NCBI RefSeq assembly: GCF_001278075.1
Contig: NZ_CP011340.1
Location: 3,038,001-3,102,000, forward strand
Length of the DNA: 64,000 nucleotides
Reading direction: 5' to 3'
Source of the DNA: Streptomyces pristinaespiralis
GTDB taxonomy: Bacteria > Actinomycetota > Actinomycetes > Streptomycetales > Streptomycetaceae
Below the pieces are notes generated by a model that saw only the letters and a list, made by a program, of their open reading frames with translations, had not been told where the DNA came from and searched no databases. Shown piece by piece: positions 35,172 through 44,820 of the stretch. The position numbers and the translations under genes were made by a program. The stretch's first letter is position 1. Each line of letters opens with the position of its first letter.

Positions 35172-38100
35172 CTGCGTGCCTCCTCGACTGTGTCCCCCGT
35201 CTCCGCTGCGGTCTCCCGCTGGTCCGTCCGGTCCCGGTCCGCCCGGTGCGCGGGCTCCGCCGGTTCCGGCTGTGCTGTGGTCTCCGCGAGCTCGGCCTCC
35301 GCGTCACGGCGGCCGTCCTTGGCGCCCTGGTGGAAGCCGCCGAGCCGGCGGCGCAGGGCCTCCGCGTCGACGCTTCCGGTGCGCCCGGAGGGGGCGGCCG
35401 CGGGCTGGACGGACTTCGGGGTGCGCTTGGGCAGGCCCTTGTCCGTGACCCGGTCCCAGGCGGCGGGTGCCTCCGGCGTGCTTCCCCCGGGCTCCTGCTC
35501 CGGCTCGGGCGCGTGCTCCGGGTCCGGCGCGTGCTCCGGCGCGCCGGACTCCTCCGGCTGCTTCGGCAGCCGCATCGTGAACGTCTCCTGGTCGACGCCG
35601 GTGGTCACCGGGTCGCCGTCGGCCGTCCGCTCGTGCGTCTCCGGCTCCGCGGCGGCGGCGGCGAGGATCGCCCGCTCCGCGGCCTCGACGAACGGGTCGG
35701 GCTCGAGCCGCTGCTCCGCCTGCGGGTCGGTGTCCCGGCCGTACGCGTGGCCGTGCGCGTGGTCCCGAGCGAGGTCGTCGTCGCCGTCGTGACCGCCCAC
35801 GGGGCCCTGCGCGAAGCCGTCGGCAAGGTCGTCGCCGTCGTGACCGCCCCCGGGGCCCTGCGCGAAGCCGTCGGCAAGGTCGTCGCCGTCGTGACCGCCC
35901 CCGGGGCCCTGCGCGAAGCCGTCGGCAAGGTCGTCGCCGTCGTGACCGCCCCCGGGGCCCTGCGCGAAGCCGTCGGCGAGGTCGTCGCCGGGACCGGCCG
36001 GGCCGTCGTCGAGCACGTCGGCGGTGTCGAAGCCGGCGAGGAGGTCGGTGTTGGGCACCGTGGCACCCACCGGTCCGGTCGCTCCGGCGGGCTGCGCCGG
36101 CGCGGGCGCCTCGGCCGGCGCGCCCGCTTCCGCATGTGCGGCGGGTCCGGCCGGCGCGGCAGGTGCGGGCGCTTCGGCCGCTGCGGCGGGTGCGGGCTCC
36201 TCGGCCGCGGCGGGTGCGGGCGCTTCGGCGGTCCGGGCCGGCGCGGCGGCCGCGTCATCCTCGTGGGCCGGCGCGCCGGAGCCTTCGACCGGCTCCGTGT
36301 CGCCGGACACGGCGTCCTCGGGACCGAACGCCTCCGCGTCCGGGCCGGCGCCGTCGGTGTCCGCCTCGTCCGTGTCCTGCCGGCGCGGGCTCCTGGGCAG
36401 GGCGTTCGAGTTCGCCTCGGCCACCGAGCCGGGGAGGTTCAGCGCCGGCGCGGCTCCGGGCACCGGTACCTGGCGGCCCGCCGTCGCGGGCGGTCCCGTC
36501 GGCAGCAGGGCCTGCGGTACGACGACCACGGCGGTGATGCCGCCCTGCTTGTGCTCGCGGAGCTGGATCCGCACACCGTGGCGCGCCGCGAGCAGCGCGG
36601 CCACCCGCAGTCCGAGGCCCTCGCCCTCACGGCCGGCCGGCGGCTCGGCCTCGTAGGACTCGGGGTCCTCGAGGCGGGCGTTGATCTCGGTGATGCGCCC
36701 CGCGGTCATACCGATGCCCGCGTCCTGGACGGAGAGCATCACCTCGCCGCTCTCCAGCAGCCAGCCCGAGAGCTCCACCTGGGCGTCGGGCGGCGAGAAC
36801 GAGGTGGCGTTCTCGAGGAGTTCGGCGACCAGGTGGCTGAGGTCGTCCGCGGCGAAACCGGCGACCTGCGCGTGCGGAGGCAGGGACTGGATGACCACCC
36901 GCTCGTAGCGCTCGATCTCGCTGACGGCGGCGCGCAGCACGTCGACGAGCGGGACGGGCCCGACATGGCCGTGCCCGTGGTCGGTGCCGGCGAGGACCAG
37001 CAGGTTCTCGCTGTGCCTGCGCATGACGGTGGCCATGTGGTCGAGCTTGAAGAGCGTGGCGAGGCGCTCGGGGTCCTGCTCGCGCTCCTCCAGCTTCTCG
37101 ATGACGCCGAGCTGGCGCTCCACGAGTCCGAGGGTGCGCAGCGAGAGGTTCACGAAGGTGTGGTGGACGGTGTGGCGCAGCCGGCCCAGTTCGCGGGCGG
37201 TCTCCTCGGTGTGCTGCCGCAGTTCGGCGCGCGCCTCGGTCAGCTCGGCCTCGACGGCGGCGCGCGAGCCGAGGAGTTCGTCCCGGTCGGCGTCCAGCCG
37301 CGCGGCACGGGTCCCGAGGTCGCGGAGCTTGCCGTGGAGGGTGTTGAGGGACCGTACGACCTGGGCGAACTCGTCGTTGCGTCCGGTGAAGCGGACCGGT
37401 TCCTCGCTCTGCGGGGCCGGGGCGTCGGCGAGCCTGGCGGCGCCGATCCGCAGGACGGCGAGCGGGCGGGTGAGCGTGCGGGACACCGCGGCGAGCACGC
37501 CGACGGTGACGACGAGAAGTCCGCCGAGGAGGGCGATCCGGATCTCCAGCGCGGTGAGGTCGTCGTCGCGCAGCTGCTCGAACCGTTCGGTCCGCTCGGT
37601 CGCGAGGGACGACTCCGCGCCGCGCATCTGCTCGATCCGTGCGGTGAGGGCGGCCTCCAGCTCGGCGGGGTCGGTCCCGCGTTCCGCGTCGGAGAGTTTG
37701 GGCTGGTCGGTCAGGCGGGTCAGATAGGTCTCCGCCGCCTTCACCTCGGGCCCGGTGACGGTGGCGGCGAACTTGTCCCGCGCGGCCGGTCCGGCGGCCT
37801 GGTCGAAGTCGGCGAGCGCGGCCAGTTCGCGTACCCGTGCCTGCTGTGCGGCGGCGGTGAGCGCGTTACGGGTGCGGGCGTCGGAGCCGGTGTCCTCGCC
37901 GGCGCTCTCCACGGGGAGCCCGGTGATCGGGTCGTAGGAGATGACCGGGTCCGGCTGGGGCACGGCGAGCGCGGCGAGCAGCAGTCCACGGGCGGCGGAG
38001 GCCTGTTCGACGGCGAGGCCGAGCTCGGCGGGGGCCCTGGTGGCGTCGGCGGCGCGGGGCGGCGTGCGGTCGGCGAGCTCGCCGGCCAGGGCGTGCAGCG

Positions 38101-38728
38101 CGGAGATGACCGCGGTGTAGGCCTGGTGCGTCTCCATCGCGGTGCCCTCGCCGGACAGCGCGGTGCGGCGGACCGAGGGCACGGAGGCGAGCGAGCGGCG
38201 GAGCTCCGCACGGTCGTCGGCCAGGGTGTCGCGCATCTCGTCGAGCTGCCGGTCGACGCGGTTGCCGAGGCTGTCGGAGACCTTGCGGCGGTCCTTCTTG
38301 TCGCCCTCCTGGTCCTCTCCCCCGGCCGCGATGTACGCGGTGAGCTCGTCGCGTTCGTCGGCGAGCGAGTGGGCGAGCGTGACGGCCTGCCGGTCGAGGG
38401 CGGCCAGGGTGACCAGCCGCTGGGACTCGGTCAGGTCGCCGGAGGCGTCGAGGATGCCGGGAGTGCCGGCCGCGACGACGACGAGGCCGGCGACGGCGAC
38501 ACCGGCGACCAGCCGGTTGCGTACCCGCCGGGAGCGGCCGGCCGGCGCCTGCGCGGCGACGGCCTGTCCGGCCGGGTCCTGCGCGGCTGTGTCCTGCGCG
38601 GCTGCGTCCTGGGCACGGGGCGCCGGGATCTGCTGGGGAGGGACCGGGGCCTGGGGGTCGCCCGGTGCTCCCGTGGACGGGATTCCAGTGGGCCTGCCGC
38701 CGTTGCTCCGAGGCCGCTTCTTCTGCAC
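35168..38728 (-). CDS. cvnA: Conservon sensor histidine-kinase-like protein (CvnA) with NIT domain
   Basis: The protein has about 1186 residues if started at GTG 38728 (VQKKRPRSNGG). Longer ATG starts at 38824 or 38905 are possible. Two membrane spans (near residues 70-95 and 400-425) bracket a nitrate/nitrite-sensing-like helical domain rich in Arg and Asp. A HAMP region (RTLTRPLAVLRIGAARLADA) and a coiled coil follow. The ATPase fold has NATSFSPP, DAGIGM and GEGLGLRVAALLAARHGV. There is no clear phospho-acceptor His box, as in other CvnA proteins. The C-terminal 350 residues are low-complexity Ala/Pro/Glu/Asp-rich with a 17-residue repeat. It probably passes an outside signal to the downstream roadblock/GTPase. 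Confidence 0.92.
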   Translation of the reverse strand: MQKKRPRSNGGRPTGIPSTGAPGDPQAPVPPQQIPAPRAQDAAAQDTAAQDPAGQAVAAQAPAGRSRRVRNRLVAGVAVAGLVVVAAGTPGILDASGDLTESQRLVTLAALDRQAVTLAHSLADERDELTAYIAAGGEDQEGDKKDRRKVSDSLGNRVDRQLDEMRDTLADDRAELRRSLASVPSVRRTALSGEGTAMETHQAYTAVISALHALAGELADRTPPRAADATRAPAELGLAVEQASAARGLLLAALAVPQPDPVISYDPITGLPVESAGEDTGSDARTRNALTAAAQQARVRELAALADFDQAAGPAARDKFAATVTGPEVKAAETYLTRLTDQPKLSDAERGTDPAELEAALTARIEQMRGAESSLATERTERFEQLRDDDLTALEIRIALLGGLLVVTVGVLAAVSRTLTRPLAVLRIGAARLADAPAPQSEEPVRFTGRNDEFAQVVRSLNTLHGKLRDLGTRAARLDADRDELLGSRAAVEAELTEARAELRQHTEETARELGRLRHTVHHTFVNLSLRTLGLVERQLGVIEKLEEREQDPERLATLFKLDHMATVMRRHSENLLVLAGTDHGHGHVGPVPLVDVLRAAVSEIERYERVVIQSLPPHAQVAGFAADDLSHLVAELLENATSFSPPDAQVELSGWLLESGEVMLSVQDAGIGMTAGRITEINARLEDPESYEAEPPAGREGEGLGLRVAALLAARHGVRIQLREHKQGGITAVVVVPQALLPTGPPATAGRQVPVPGAAPALNLPGSVAEANSNALPRSPRRQDTDEADTDGAGPDAEAFGPEDAVSGDTEPVEGSGAPAHEDDAAAAPARTAEAPAPAAAEEPAPAAAAEAPAPAAPAGPAAHAEAGAPAEAPAPAQPAGATGPVGATVPNTDLLAGFDTADVLDDGPAGPGDDLADGFAQGPGGGHDGDDLADGFAQGPGGGHDGDDLADGFAQGPGGGHDGDDLADGFAQGPVGGHDGDDDLARDHAHGHAYGRDTDPQAEQRLEPDPFVEAAERAILAAAAAEPETHERTADGDPVTTGVDQETFTMRLPKQPEESGAPEHAPDPEHAPEPEQEPGGSTPEAPAAWDRVTDKGLPKRTPKSVQPAAAPSGRTGSVDAEALRRRLGGFHQGAKDGRRDAEAELAETTAQPEPAEPAHRADRDRTDQRETAAETGDTVEEARS
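35780..35983 (-). repeat. 51-bp tandem repeat, four copies, inside cvnA
   Basis: Four consecutive 51-bp units (35780, 35831, 35882, 35933) differ by only one or two bases. Each encodes 17 residues including DDLADGFAQGPGG. The unit length is a multiple of three, so copy changes keep the frame. It lies in the disordered tail of the kinase. Confidence 0.95.
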
Positions 38729-39093
38729 CGGTGCTCGCAATCTTGCTTGACTCGTCCACCCATGAAGCAGAGATGACGACCGGTCACGCGCGTAAGCCCC
38801 ACCCCTGGTACGGCTTCCGACCATTCCAGTGCCTTTGGGAGGGAGGCGCGCATCGGCCGCTCCGCCACCCGAACGAGTGAACAACACTCGTGAGTTGGCG
38901 AACAACTTCTCCGGGCGGTCCGCCGGGGCGTCCGCACTCCGCGGGTTGGACCTTCCGGCGCCCCTTTGGCACTATGTGCGCCCGCAGCTTCGCACAGTCG
39001 CCCATTCGGGGCGAAGCACGCCGTCTGACCTGCTGGTACGGGCCAATCGCCGTTCTGCGAAAGCCTTGTGAAGGTCTCATGCAGACTGGGTTC
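38729..39093. other. Divergent control region between cvnA and the PP2C-like gene
   Basis: This 365-bp gap holds no recognisable gene. Position 38873-38891 is a perfect 7-bp inverted repeat ACGAGTG/CACTCGT with 5-nt centre AACAA. GAACAA recurs at 38898. GGGAGGGAGG occurs at 38837-38846. A promoter for cvnA is expected on the minus strand and one for the phosphatase on the plus strand, but I see no clear consensus pair. Confidence 0.55.
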
Positions 39094-39882
39094 ATGCGCA
39101 TCGAACTGGCCACCTCCCCCGGCTCTCCCGAACGCCCCAACGAGGACTGGGTCTCCGTCGCCCTGCCCGCTTCGGGCCAGGGTGGAACCGTCGTGGCGCT
39201 CGACGGCGTGACGCCTCCGAGCGGTGACGCGGGATGCGTGCACGGTGTGCCGTGGTTCACCGCCCGGCTGGGCGGCTCACTGGTGGAACTGTCCGGTTCG
39301 CGACGTGACCTGACACTTCGGGAGGTGCTCGCCGAGGCAATCCGGCGCACCGCGGACGCCCATCGCGACACGTGTGACCTTTCTCACGTGCGAACACCTC
39401 AGGCGACGGTGGTGCTGGCGCGCTGGGGCGGGCCGGAGCAGGAGGTCGAGTACCTGGTGCTCTCCGACTCGACCCTGCTGCTCCAGTCGCCCGACGGCTC
39501 GGTCTCCGCGGTGCTGGACGACCGGCTGGACCGCCTGCCGCGCGAGGCGCTGCGGACCCACGCCTCGGCGGACGCGCTGCGGAACTCGGAGGGCGGGTTC
39601 TTCACGGCGGCGGCGGATCCGGCGGTGGCCGTGCGCGCGGTGGCGGGCAGCGTTCCGCGCGAGCGGGTGAGCGCCGTGGTGGCGCTCACCGACGGCGCCT
39701 CGCGCTGGGTGGACATGTTCGGTGCGGGCGACTGGGCGAAGTGTGTGGCGCTGCTGCGCGAGGAGGGGGCGCAGGGCCTGATCGACCGGGTGCGGGAGCT
39801 GGAGACGGATGCCGGCGCCCGTACGGCGGCGATCCGGTTCAAGCTCCACGACGACGCCTCGGCGGTCCTCGTCGAGGTGTGA
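39094..39882 (+). CDS. PP2C-like protein phosphatase-domain protein
   Basis: The 262-residue protein resembles PP2C phosphatases. It starts MRIELATSPGSPERPNEDW, with TVVALDGVTPPSGD (metal-binding Asp-Gly) and later EYLVLSDSTLLL and VVALTDGAS. The final Asp motif (usually GxxDN) is weakly visible in KLHDDAS. It may therefore be catalytically reduced or act as a Ser/Thr phosphatase. ATG 39094 is used because it begins the conserved part; ATG 39079 has AAGG 4 bases upstream and adds five residues. Divergent from the conservon kinase gene. Confidence 0.7.
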   Translation: MRIELATSPGSPERPNEDWVSVALPASGQGGTVVALDGVTPPSGDAGCVHGVPWFTARLGGSLVELSGSRRDLTLREVLAEAIRRTADAHRDTCDLSHVRTPQATVVLARWGGPEQEVEYLVLSDSTLLLQSPDGSVSAVLDDRLDRLPREALRTHASADALRNSEGGFFTAAADPAVAVRAVAGSVPRERVSAVVALTDGASRWVDMFGAGDWAKCVALLREEGAQGLIDRVRELETDAGARTAAIRFKLHDDASAVLVEV

Positions 39883-39910
39883 CGCCACGGGGGCTCCCCG
39901 GCCCCGCCCG

Positions 39911-40342
39911 TCAGCTCTCCGCGCGGGCGTTGAGCTGGTGCAGGAGCCGTGCGAGCTCCGCGACCTCGTGACGGTCCCAGCCGGCCAGCTTGTCGCGGTA
40001 CCGGTCACGGCGGGCGTCGCGCACATGGCGGAACCGGGCCGTTCCTTCTTCCGTGAGCCGTACGAGGGAGGCGCGGCCGTCGGCGGGGTCCGGTTCGCGG
40101 GTCACCAGGCCCAGTTCCTCGAGGGCCCGCAGCTGACGGCTCATGGTCGCCTTGCCGACACCGAAGTAGCCGGCCAGCTCTGTGGCCCTCTGGGCTCCCG
40201 TCTCGTCCAGCCGTACGAGGAGTCCGTAGGCGGCTGGTTCGAGCTCGGGGTGGACCTCGCGGGCCATTTCACCGGAGGACGCCCTGGCGCGACGCAGAAA
40301 GACGGCCAACTCCCGCTCCAGAGCGAGGAATTCCTGGTCCAC
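39911..40342 (-). CDS. MarR-family transcriptional regulator
   Basis: The 143-residue protein has the MarR winged helix at about residues 45-95 (YGLLVRLDETGAQRATELAG, YFGVGKATMSRQLRALEEL, GLVTREPDPADGRASLVRLT). GTG 40342 is chosen because the upstream reading frame loses family similarity. It is divergent from the GH25 lysozyme gene, with a 280-bp gap containing an inverted repeat, so it may control that gene or itself. Ligand unknown; phenolic or oxidative signals are typical. Confidence 0.9.
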   Translation of the reverse strand: MDQEFLALERELAVFLRRARASSGEMAREVHPELEPAAYGLLVRLDETGAQRATELAGYFGVGKATMSRQLRALEELGLVTREPDPADGRASLVRLTEEGTARFRHVRDARRDRYRDKLAGWDRHEVAELARLLHQLNARAES

Positions 40343-40477
40343 ACCACTTCCGCCCTTCGGGCCCGCTCCACCCGCCGTACCGCCTTCGTGCACGTCAGCA
40401 CCCCTCGCGCGCTTTCCGGGTCGTGAAAGTTTCTTACGGCGGCCGGTATTGCCGCAGCTCCGCCAGTATTTCGCAGG

Positions 40478-40525
40478 CGTAGACCAACGGCGGCGCCGAG
40501 GCCCCCTTCCTACCGTGGGTCTACG
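40478..40525. promoter_or_regulatory. Spaced inverted repeat between MarR and lysozyme genes
   Basis: CGTAGACC (40478-40485) and its exact complement GGTCTACG (40518-40525) are separated by 32 bp. The pair lies in the divergent gap about 100 bp upstream of the lysozyme start. It is a candidate regulator site; no regulator has been linked. Confidence 0.3.
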
Positions 40526-40622
40526 TGCGTAGCGTCCTTCATGGCATGTCCACACCATTCACTTCCGCCACGGCATGCCTGCACATCGTCAGATCCCCCA
40601 CCGAGGCCTTCGGAGGCACGCC

Positions 40623-41447
40623 ATGCCCGTGCACAGATCCGGAACGACCGCTCGCCGGCGCATCGCCGCGGCCGGCACTCTCCTCGCAGTCCTCTCCCTG
40701 CTCCTCACGCTCCCCGGCACCGCCACGGCCGACCCCAAGCCCGAGCGCGGCTCCGCCCACATGGGCATGGGCGTCGTCGCCCACGACGGTCAGGGCGGCC
40801 CTCCGCGCGACACCCGCGCCGTCCAGACGGAAGGCGTCGACGTCTCCAGCCACCAGGGGAACGTCAACTGGTCGGCCCTGTGGACCAGCGGCGTCAAATG
40901 GGCCTACGTGAAGGCCACAGAAGGCACGTACTACAAGAACACGTACTTCACGCAGCAGTACAACGGGTCGTACAACATCGGCATGATCCGGGGCTCGTAC
41001 CACTTCGCCACCCCCAACACCACGACGGGCACCGCCCAGGCGGACTACTTCGTCGACAACGGCGGCGGCTGGTCCCGCGACGGCAAGACCCTGCCCGGCG
41101 TCCTCGACATCGAATGGAACCCGTACGGCGCCGCGTGCTACGGCAAGTCGCAGGCCGCGATGGTCACCTGGATCCGCGACTTCCTGAACCGCTACAAGGC
41201 ACGCACCGGCCGTGACGCGGTCATCTACACGGCGACCAGCTGGTGGACGCAGTGCACCGGCAACTACGCCGGCTTCGGGGCCACCAACCCGCTCTGGATC
41301 GCCCGCTACAACACCACGCCGGGCACCCTCCCGGCCGGCTGGCCCTACTACACGATGTGGCAGTACACCTCGTCCGGGCCGATCGTCGGCGACCACAACA
41401 AGTTCAACGGCGCGTACGACCGCGTCCAGGCGCTCGCCAACGGCTGA
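40623..41447 (+). CDS. Secreted GH25 lysozyme (N,O-diacetylmuramidase type)
   Basis: The 274-residue protein has a Tat/Sec-like signal peptide (SGTTARRRIAAAGTLLAVLS to ATADP). A GH25 domain follows: Asp73 in GVDVSSHQGNVNW, WAYVKATEGTYYKN, and the catalytic Asp162/Glu164 pair in LDIEWNP. GH25 enzymes hydrolyse the beta-1,4 muramyl bond of peptidoglycan, as in the Streptomyces lysozyme cellosyl. GGAGG lies 6 bases before ATG 40623. There is no wall-binding repeat. It probably acts extracellularly. Confidence 0.95.
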   Translation: MPVHRSGTTARRRIAAAGTLLAVLSLLLTLPGTATADPKPERGSAHMGMGVVAHDGQGGPPRDTRAVQTEGVDVSSHQGNVNWSALWTSGVKWAYVKATEGTYYKNTYFTQQYNGSYNIGMIRGSYHFATPNTTTGTAQADYFVDNGGGWSRDGKTLPGVLDIEWNPYGAACYGKSQAAMVTWIRDFLNRYKARTGRDAVIYTATSWWTQCTGNYAGFGATNPLWIARYNTTPGTLPAGWPYYTMWQYTSSGPIVGDHNKFNGAYDRVQALANG

Positions 41448-41484
41448 CCTCCGCCCAGGGGTGCCCGTCCCGCCGCGCCGGTCG

Positions 41485-42288
41485 TCACGACCAGTGCGCG
41501 GGGCGGGTGAACCCGTCGGGCAGCCGGGTGGCCGCGTCGCCCCTGGCCGCGTTGAGCTGCGGCTGCGTGAGGAAGATGCAGCCGGTCAGATCCGCGCCGG
41601 ACAGATCGGCGTCCCTCAGATCGGCACCGATGAGGTCGGCCAGCCGCAGATCGGCTCCCGTCAGGTCGGCCGCGATCAGGTACGCGCCGCGCAGACTGAC
41701 ACCCCGCAGATCGGCGTTCCGCAGCCGGGCCCCCATCAGGTCCGCGCCCCTGCGGTCCTTCTTCTTCCGTCCGCTCCCCGCACCCGCGCGCACGAGTTCG
41801 CTGGCGCGCAGCAGCAGGTCGTTGACCTGTCCGCGCTCGGCGCCGACGTCCAGCTTCAGCAGTGCGCCGGGAGCGAGCCGGGTGAGCTCCTCGATGTGCT
41901 CCTGGCGGCGGCGCAGCTTCCCGTGCAGCTCACGGGCGGGCTCCAGGGTCAGCGCCTGGGCGATGTACCAGAGCAGTTCGTGCAACTGCCGTACGACGGG
42001 GAAGACCTCGAACATCTCCCGGGCCGTGTCCGGGGCGTCGCGCCAGCTCGTCCCGCCGTAGGTGACCTGCGAGACCTGCTGCCCGGCGCCGAAGCAGTCG
42101 TAGACCGTGCAGCCGGAGTAGCCGCTGTCCCTGAGGCGGGCGTGGATGCCGCAGCCGAAGTCGGTGCGCAGATTGGCGCAGGGCTTGCCGGCGTCCTTGC
42201 TGACGGCGAAGTCGGCGGACGCGGCGAAGGGCAACGCCACGCAGCACAGGCCGAAGCAGTTTCCGCAGTCGGCACGCAGGGTCTTCAT
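41485..42288 (-). CDS. Pentapeptide-repeat protein with cysteine-rich N-terminus
   Basis: The 267-residue protein has two parts. The N-terminal 65 residues contain eight cysteines (8, 11, 15, 16, 37, 46, 60, 65) arranged CxxCxxxCC, then KPC, FGC, GC and YDC. This looks like a metal-binding or Fe-S-like pattern reminiscent of YkgJ. The C-terminal part has about ten A(D/N)LxG-type pentapeptides (GADLMGARLRNADLRG and following), forming a right-handed beta helix. It is unusual to find both together. Function unknown. A terminator-like hairpin sits just upstream. Confidence 0.85.
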   Translation of the reverse strand: MKTLRADCGNCFGLCCVALPFAASADFAVSKDAGKPCANLRTDFGCGIHARLRDSGYSGCTVYDCFGAGQQVSQVTYGGTSWRDAPDTAREMFEVFPVVRQLHELLWYIAQALTLEPARELHGKLRRRQEHIEELTRLAPGALLKLDVGAERGQVNDLLLRASELVRAGAGSGRKKKDRRGADLMGARLRNADLRGVSLRGAYLIAADLTGADLRLADLIGADLRDADLSGADLTGCIFLTQPQLNAARGDAATRLPDGFTRPAHWS

Positions 42289-42339
42289 CCGTCCATTGTG
42301 CGGGACCTGCGCGATGGCCCGGCGGAGCGGGCAGGCGGA

Positions 42340-42371
42340 GGGCCCGGCGGTGGATCACCACCACCGGGCCC
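42340..42371 (-). terminator. Hairpin between lon and the pentapeptide-repeat gene
   Basis: GGGCCCGGCGGTGG pairs with CCACCACCGGGCCC (one mismatch) around ATCA. It begins 16 bp after the lon stop, ending the lon transcript. Confidence 0.75.
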
Positions 42372-42386
42372 TTCCGGGCGGCGCGG

Positions 42387-44798
42387 TCAGGCCGCCGCGG
42401 TCACCGGCACGTCCGCCGAGGACAGCGCGATCTCCAGCACCTGCCGGACGTCCGTCACCGGGTGGATCTCGAGCTTCTCGAGGATCTCCGCCGGGACGTC
42501 GTCCAGGTCGGGCTCGTTGCGCTTCGGGATCACGACCGTGGTGATGCCCGCCCGGTGGGCGGCGAGCAGCTTCTGCTTCACGCCGCCGATGGGCAGCACC
42601 CGGCCGGTGAGCGAGACCTCGCCGGTCATCGCCACGTCGGTGCGCACCTGGCGTCCGGAGAGCAGCGACGCGAGCGCCGTGGTCATCGTGACGCCCGCGC
42701 TCGGCCCGTCCTTGGGCACCGCGCCCGCCGGGAAGTGGATGTGCACGCCCCGGTCCTTCAGGTCGGCGACCGGCAGCTCCAGTTCGGCGCCGTGCGAGCG
42801 CAGGAAGCTCAGGGCGATCTGCGCGGACTCCTTCATCACGTCGCCGAGCTGACCGGTCAGCGTCAGTCCGGCCGCGCCGGTCTCCGGGTCGGCGAGCGAC
42901 GCCTCCACGAACAGGACGTCACCGCCCGCGCCGGTCACGGCGAGCCCGGTGGCCACTCCGGGCACCGCGGTGCGGCGCTCGGCCGGGTCCTGGGCGGACT
43001 CCGGCACGTGGTGCGGCCGGCCGATGAGCCCGCGCAGTTCCTCGTGCGTGATGGTGAACGGCAGCTCCCGGTCCCCCAGCTCGTGCTGTGCGGCGACCTT
43101 CCGCAGCAGCCTCGCGACGGACCGCTCCAGGTTCCGCACTCCGGCCTCGCGGGTGTACTCGCCCGCCAGCTTGCGCAGCGCGGAGTCGTCGAGCGTCACC
43201 TCGCCGGCCTCGAGTCCCGCCCGCTCCAGCTGGCGCGGCACGAGGTGGTCACGGGCGATGACGACCTTCTCGTCCTCCGTGTAGCCGTCCAGACGCACCA
43301 GCTCCATACGGTCGAGCAGCGCCTCCGGGATGGCCTCCAGCACGTTGGCGGTGGCGAGGAAGACCACGTCGCTGAGGTCGAGCTCGACCTCGAGGTAATG
43401 GTCACGGAAGGTGTGGTTCTGCGCGGGGTCCAGGACCTCGAGCAGGGCCGCCGCGGGATCGCCGCGGAAGTCGGAGCCGACCTTGTCGATCTCGTCGAGC
43501 AGGACGACCGGGTTCATCGAGCCGGCCTCCTTGATCGCACGCACGATCCGGCCGGGCAGCGCGCCGACGTACGTACGCCGGTGGCCGCGGATCTCGGCCT
43601 CGTCCCGTACGCCGCCGAGCGCGACGCGCACGAACTTGCGTCCCATGGCGTGCGCCACGGACTCGCCGAGGCTGGTCTTTCCGACGCCGGGCGGGCCGAC
43701 GAGCGCGAGCACCGCGCCCCCGCGCCGCCCGCCGACGACGCCCAGCCCACGGTCGGCGCGCCGCTTGCGCACCGCCAGGTACTCGGTGATCCGCTCCTTC
43801 ACGTCCTGCAGTCCCGCGTGCTCGGCGTCCAGGACCTCCTTGGCGCCCTGGATGTCGTAGGCGTCCTCGGTCCGCTCGTTCCACGGCAGTTCGAGAACGG
43901 TGTCGAGCCAGGTGCGGATCCAGCTGCCCTCGGGGCTCTGGTCGGAGGCCCGTTCGAGCTTCTCGACCTCCTTGAGCGCGGCTTCCCTGACCTTCTCCGG
44001 CAGGTCGGCCGCCTCCACCCGGGCCCGGTAGTCGTCGGACTCGTCCTCGCCGTCCTGGCCGTTGAGTTCGCGCAGTTCCTTGCGCACGGCGTCCAGCTGA
44101 CGGCGCAGCAGGAACTCGCGCTGCTGCTTGTCGACGCCTTCCTGGACGTCCTTGGCGATGGCCTCGGCCACGTCCTGCTCCGCGAGGTGTTCGCGCAGCT
44201 GCTCGGTGGCGAGCTTCAGACGGGCGACCGGGTCGCTGGTCTCCAGCAGCTCGATCTTCTGGGCCGTGGTCAGGAAGGGTGAGTAGCCGGAGTTGTCAGC
44301 GAGCTGCGAGATGCCGTCGATCTGCTGCACACGGTCGACGACCTGCCAGGCGCCGCGCTTCTTCAGCCAGTCGGTGGCGAGCGCCTTGTACTCCTTGACC
44401 AGTTCGGTCACCGCGCCGGGCAGCGGGTCGGGGACGGTCTCCTCGACCACGGTCCCCTCGACCCACAGCGCCGCGCCGGGGCCGGTGGTGCCGGCGCCGA
44501 TGCGGACGCGGCCGACGCCGCGGATCAGGGCGCCGGGGTCCCCGTCGGAGAGCCGGCCGACCTGCTCGACGGTGCCGAGGACGCCGGTCGCGGCGTACGT
44601 GCCGTCGACGCGGGGAACGAGCAGCACCTTCGGCTTGTTGCCGGAGGGCCGGGCGGCAGCCTGGGCGGCCTCGACCGCGGCCCGCACCTCGGTGTCGGAC
44701 AGGTCGAGCGGCACGACCATGCCGGGCAGCACGACCTCGTCGTCGAGCGGCAGGACGGGCAGTGTGAGCGGTGAATTCGCCTTGTAATCGGCAGCCAT
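42387..44798 (-). CDS. lon: ATP-dependent Lon protease
   Basis: The 803-residue protein has the LonA layout. An N-terminal substrate domain ([19 protein letters not shown]) is followed by a coiled coil, the AAA+ Walker A GPPGVGKT (Lys374) and LLDEIDKVG (Walker B). The C-terminal protease has Ser700 in [10 protein letters not shown] and Lys743 in GGVKQK. It degrades misfolded and regulatory proteins in the cytoplasm. AAGGGGAG precedes ATG 44798. A HAIR-like inverted repeat and a ClgR-type motif lie upstream, in line with known HspR and ClgR control of lon in Streptomyces. Length is normal for the family. Confidence 0.98.
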   Translation of the reverse strand: MAADYKANSPLTLPVLPLDDEVVLPGMVVPLDLSDTEVRAAVEAAQAAARPSGNKPKVLLVPRVDGTYAATGVLGTVEQVGRLSDGDPGALIRGVGRVRIGAGTTGPGAALWVEGTVVEETVPDPLPGAVTELVKEYKALATDWLKKRGAWQVVDRVQQIDGISQLADNSGYSPFLTTAQKIELLETSDPVARLKLATEQLREHLAEQDVAEAIAKDVQEGVDKQQREFLLRRQLDAVRKELRELNGQDGEDESDDYRARVEAADLPEKVREAALKEVEKLERASDQSPEGSWIRTWLDTVLELPWNERTEDAYDIQGAKEVLDAEHAGLQDVKERITEYLAVRKRRADRGLGVVGGRRGGAVLALVGPPGVGKTSLGESVAHAMGRKFVRVALGGVRDEAEIRGHRRTYVGALPGRIVRAIKEAGSMNPVVLLDEIDKVGSDFRGDPAAALLEVLDPAQNHTFRDHYLEVELDLSDVVFLATANVLEAIPEALLDRMELVRLDGYTEDEKVVIARDHLVPRQLERAGLEAGEVTLDDSALRKLAGEYTREAGVRNLERSVARLLRKVAAQHELGDRELPFTITHEELRGLIGRPHHVPESAQDPAERRTAVPGVATGLAVTGAGGDVLFVEASLADPETGAAGLTLTGQLGDVMKESAQIALSFLRSHGAELELPVADLKDRGVHIHFPAGAVPKDGPSAGVTMTTALASLLSGRQVRTDVAMTGEVSLTGRVLPIGGVKQKLLAAHRAGITTVVIPKRNEPDLDDVPAEILEKLEIHPVTDVRQVLEIALSSADVPVTAAA

Positions 44799-44820
44799 GA
44801 TCTCCCCTTAGGCAGTCAAG

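Noticed and set aside
35780..35983. CRISPR or regulatory iterons
   Set aside because: The units are contiguous, in frame and encode a repeated peptide in the kinase tail.
38729..38905. Longer CvnA start at ATG 38905 or 38824
   Set aside because: The extra residues lack family similarity and overlap the divergent control region. GTG 38728 begins the charged RPRSN segment; not fully excluded.
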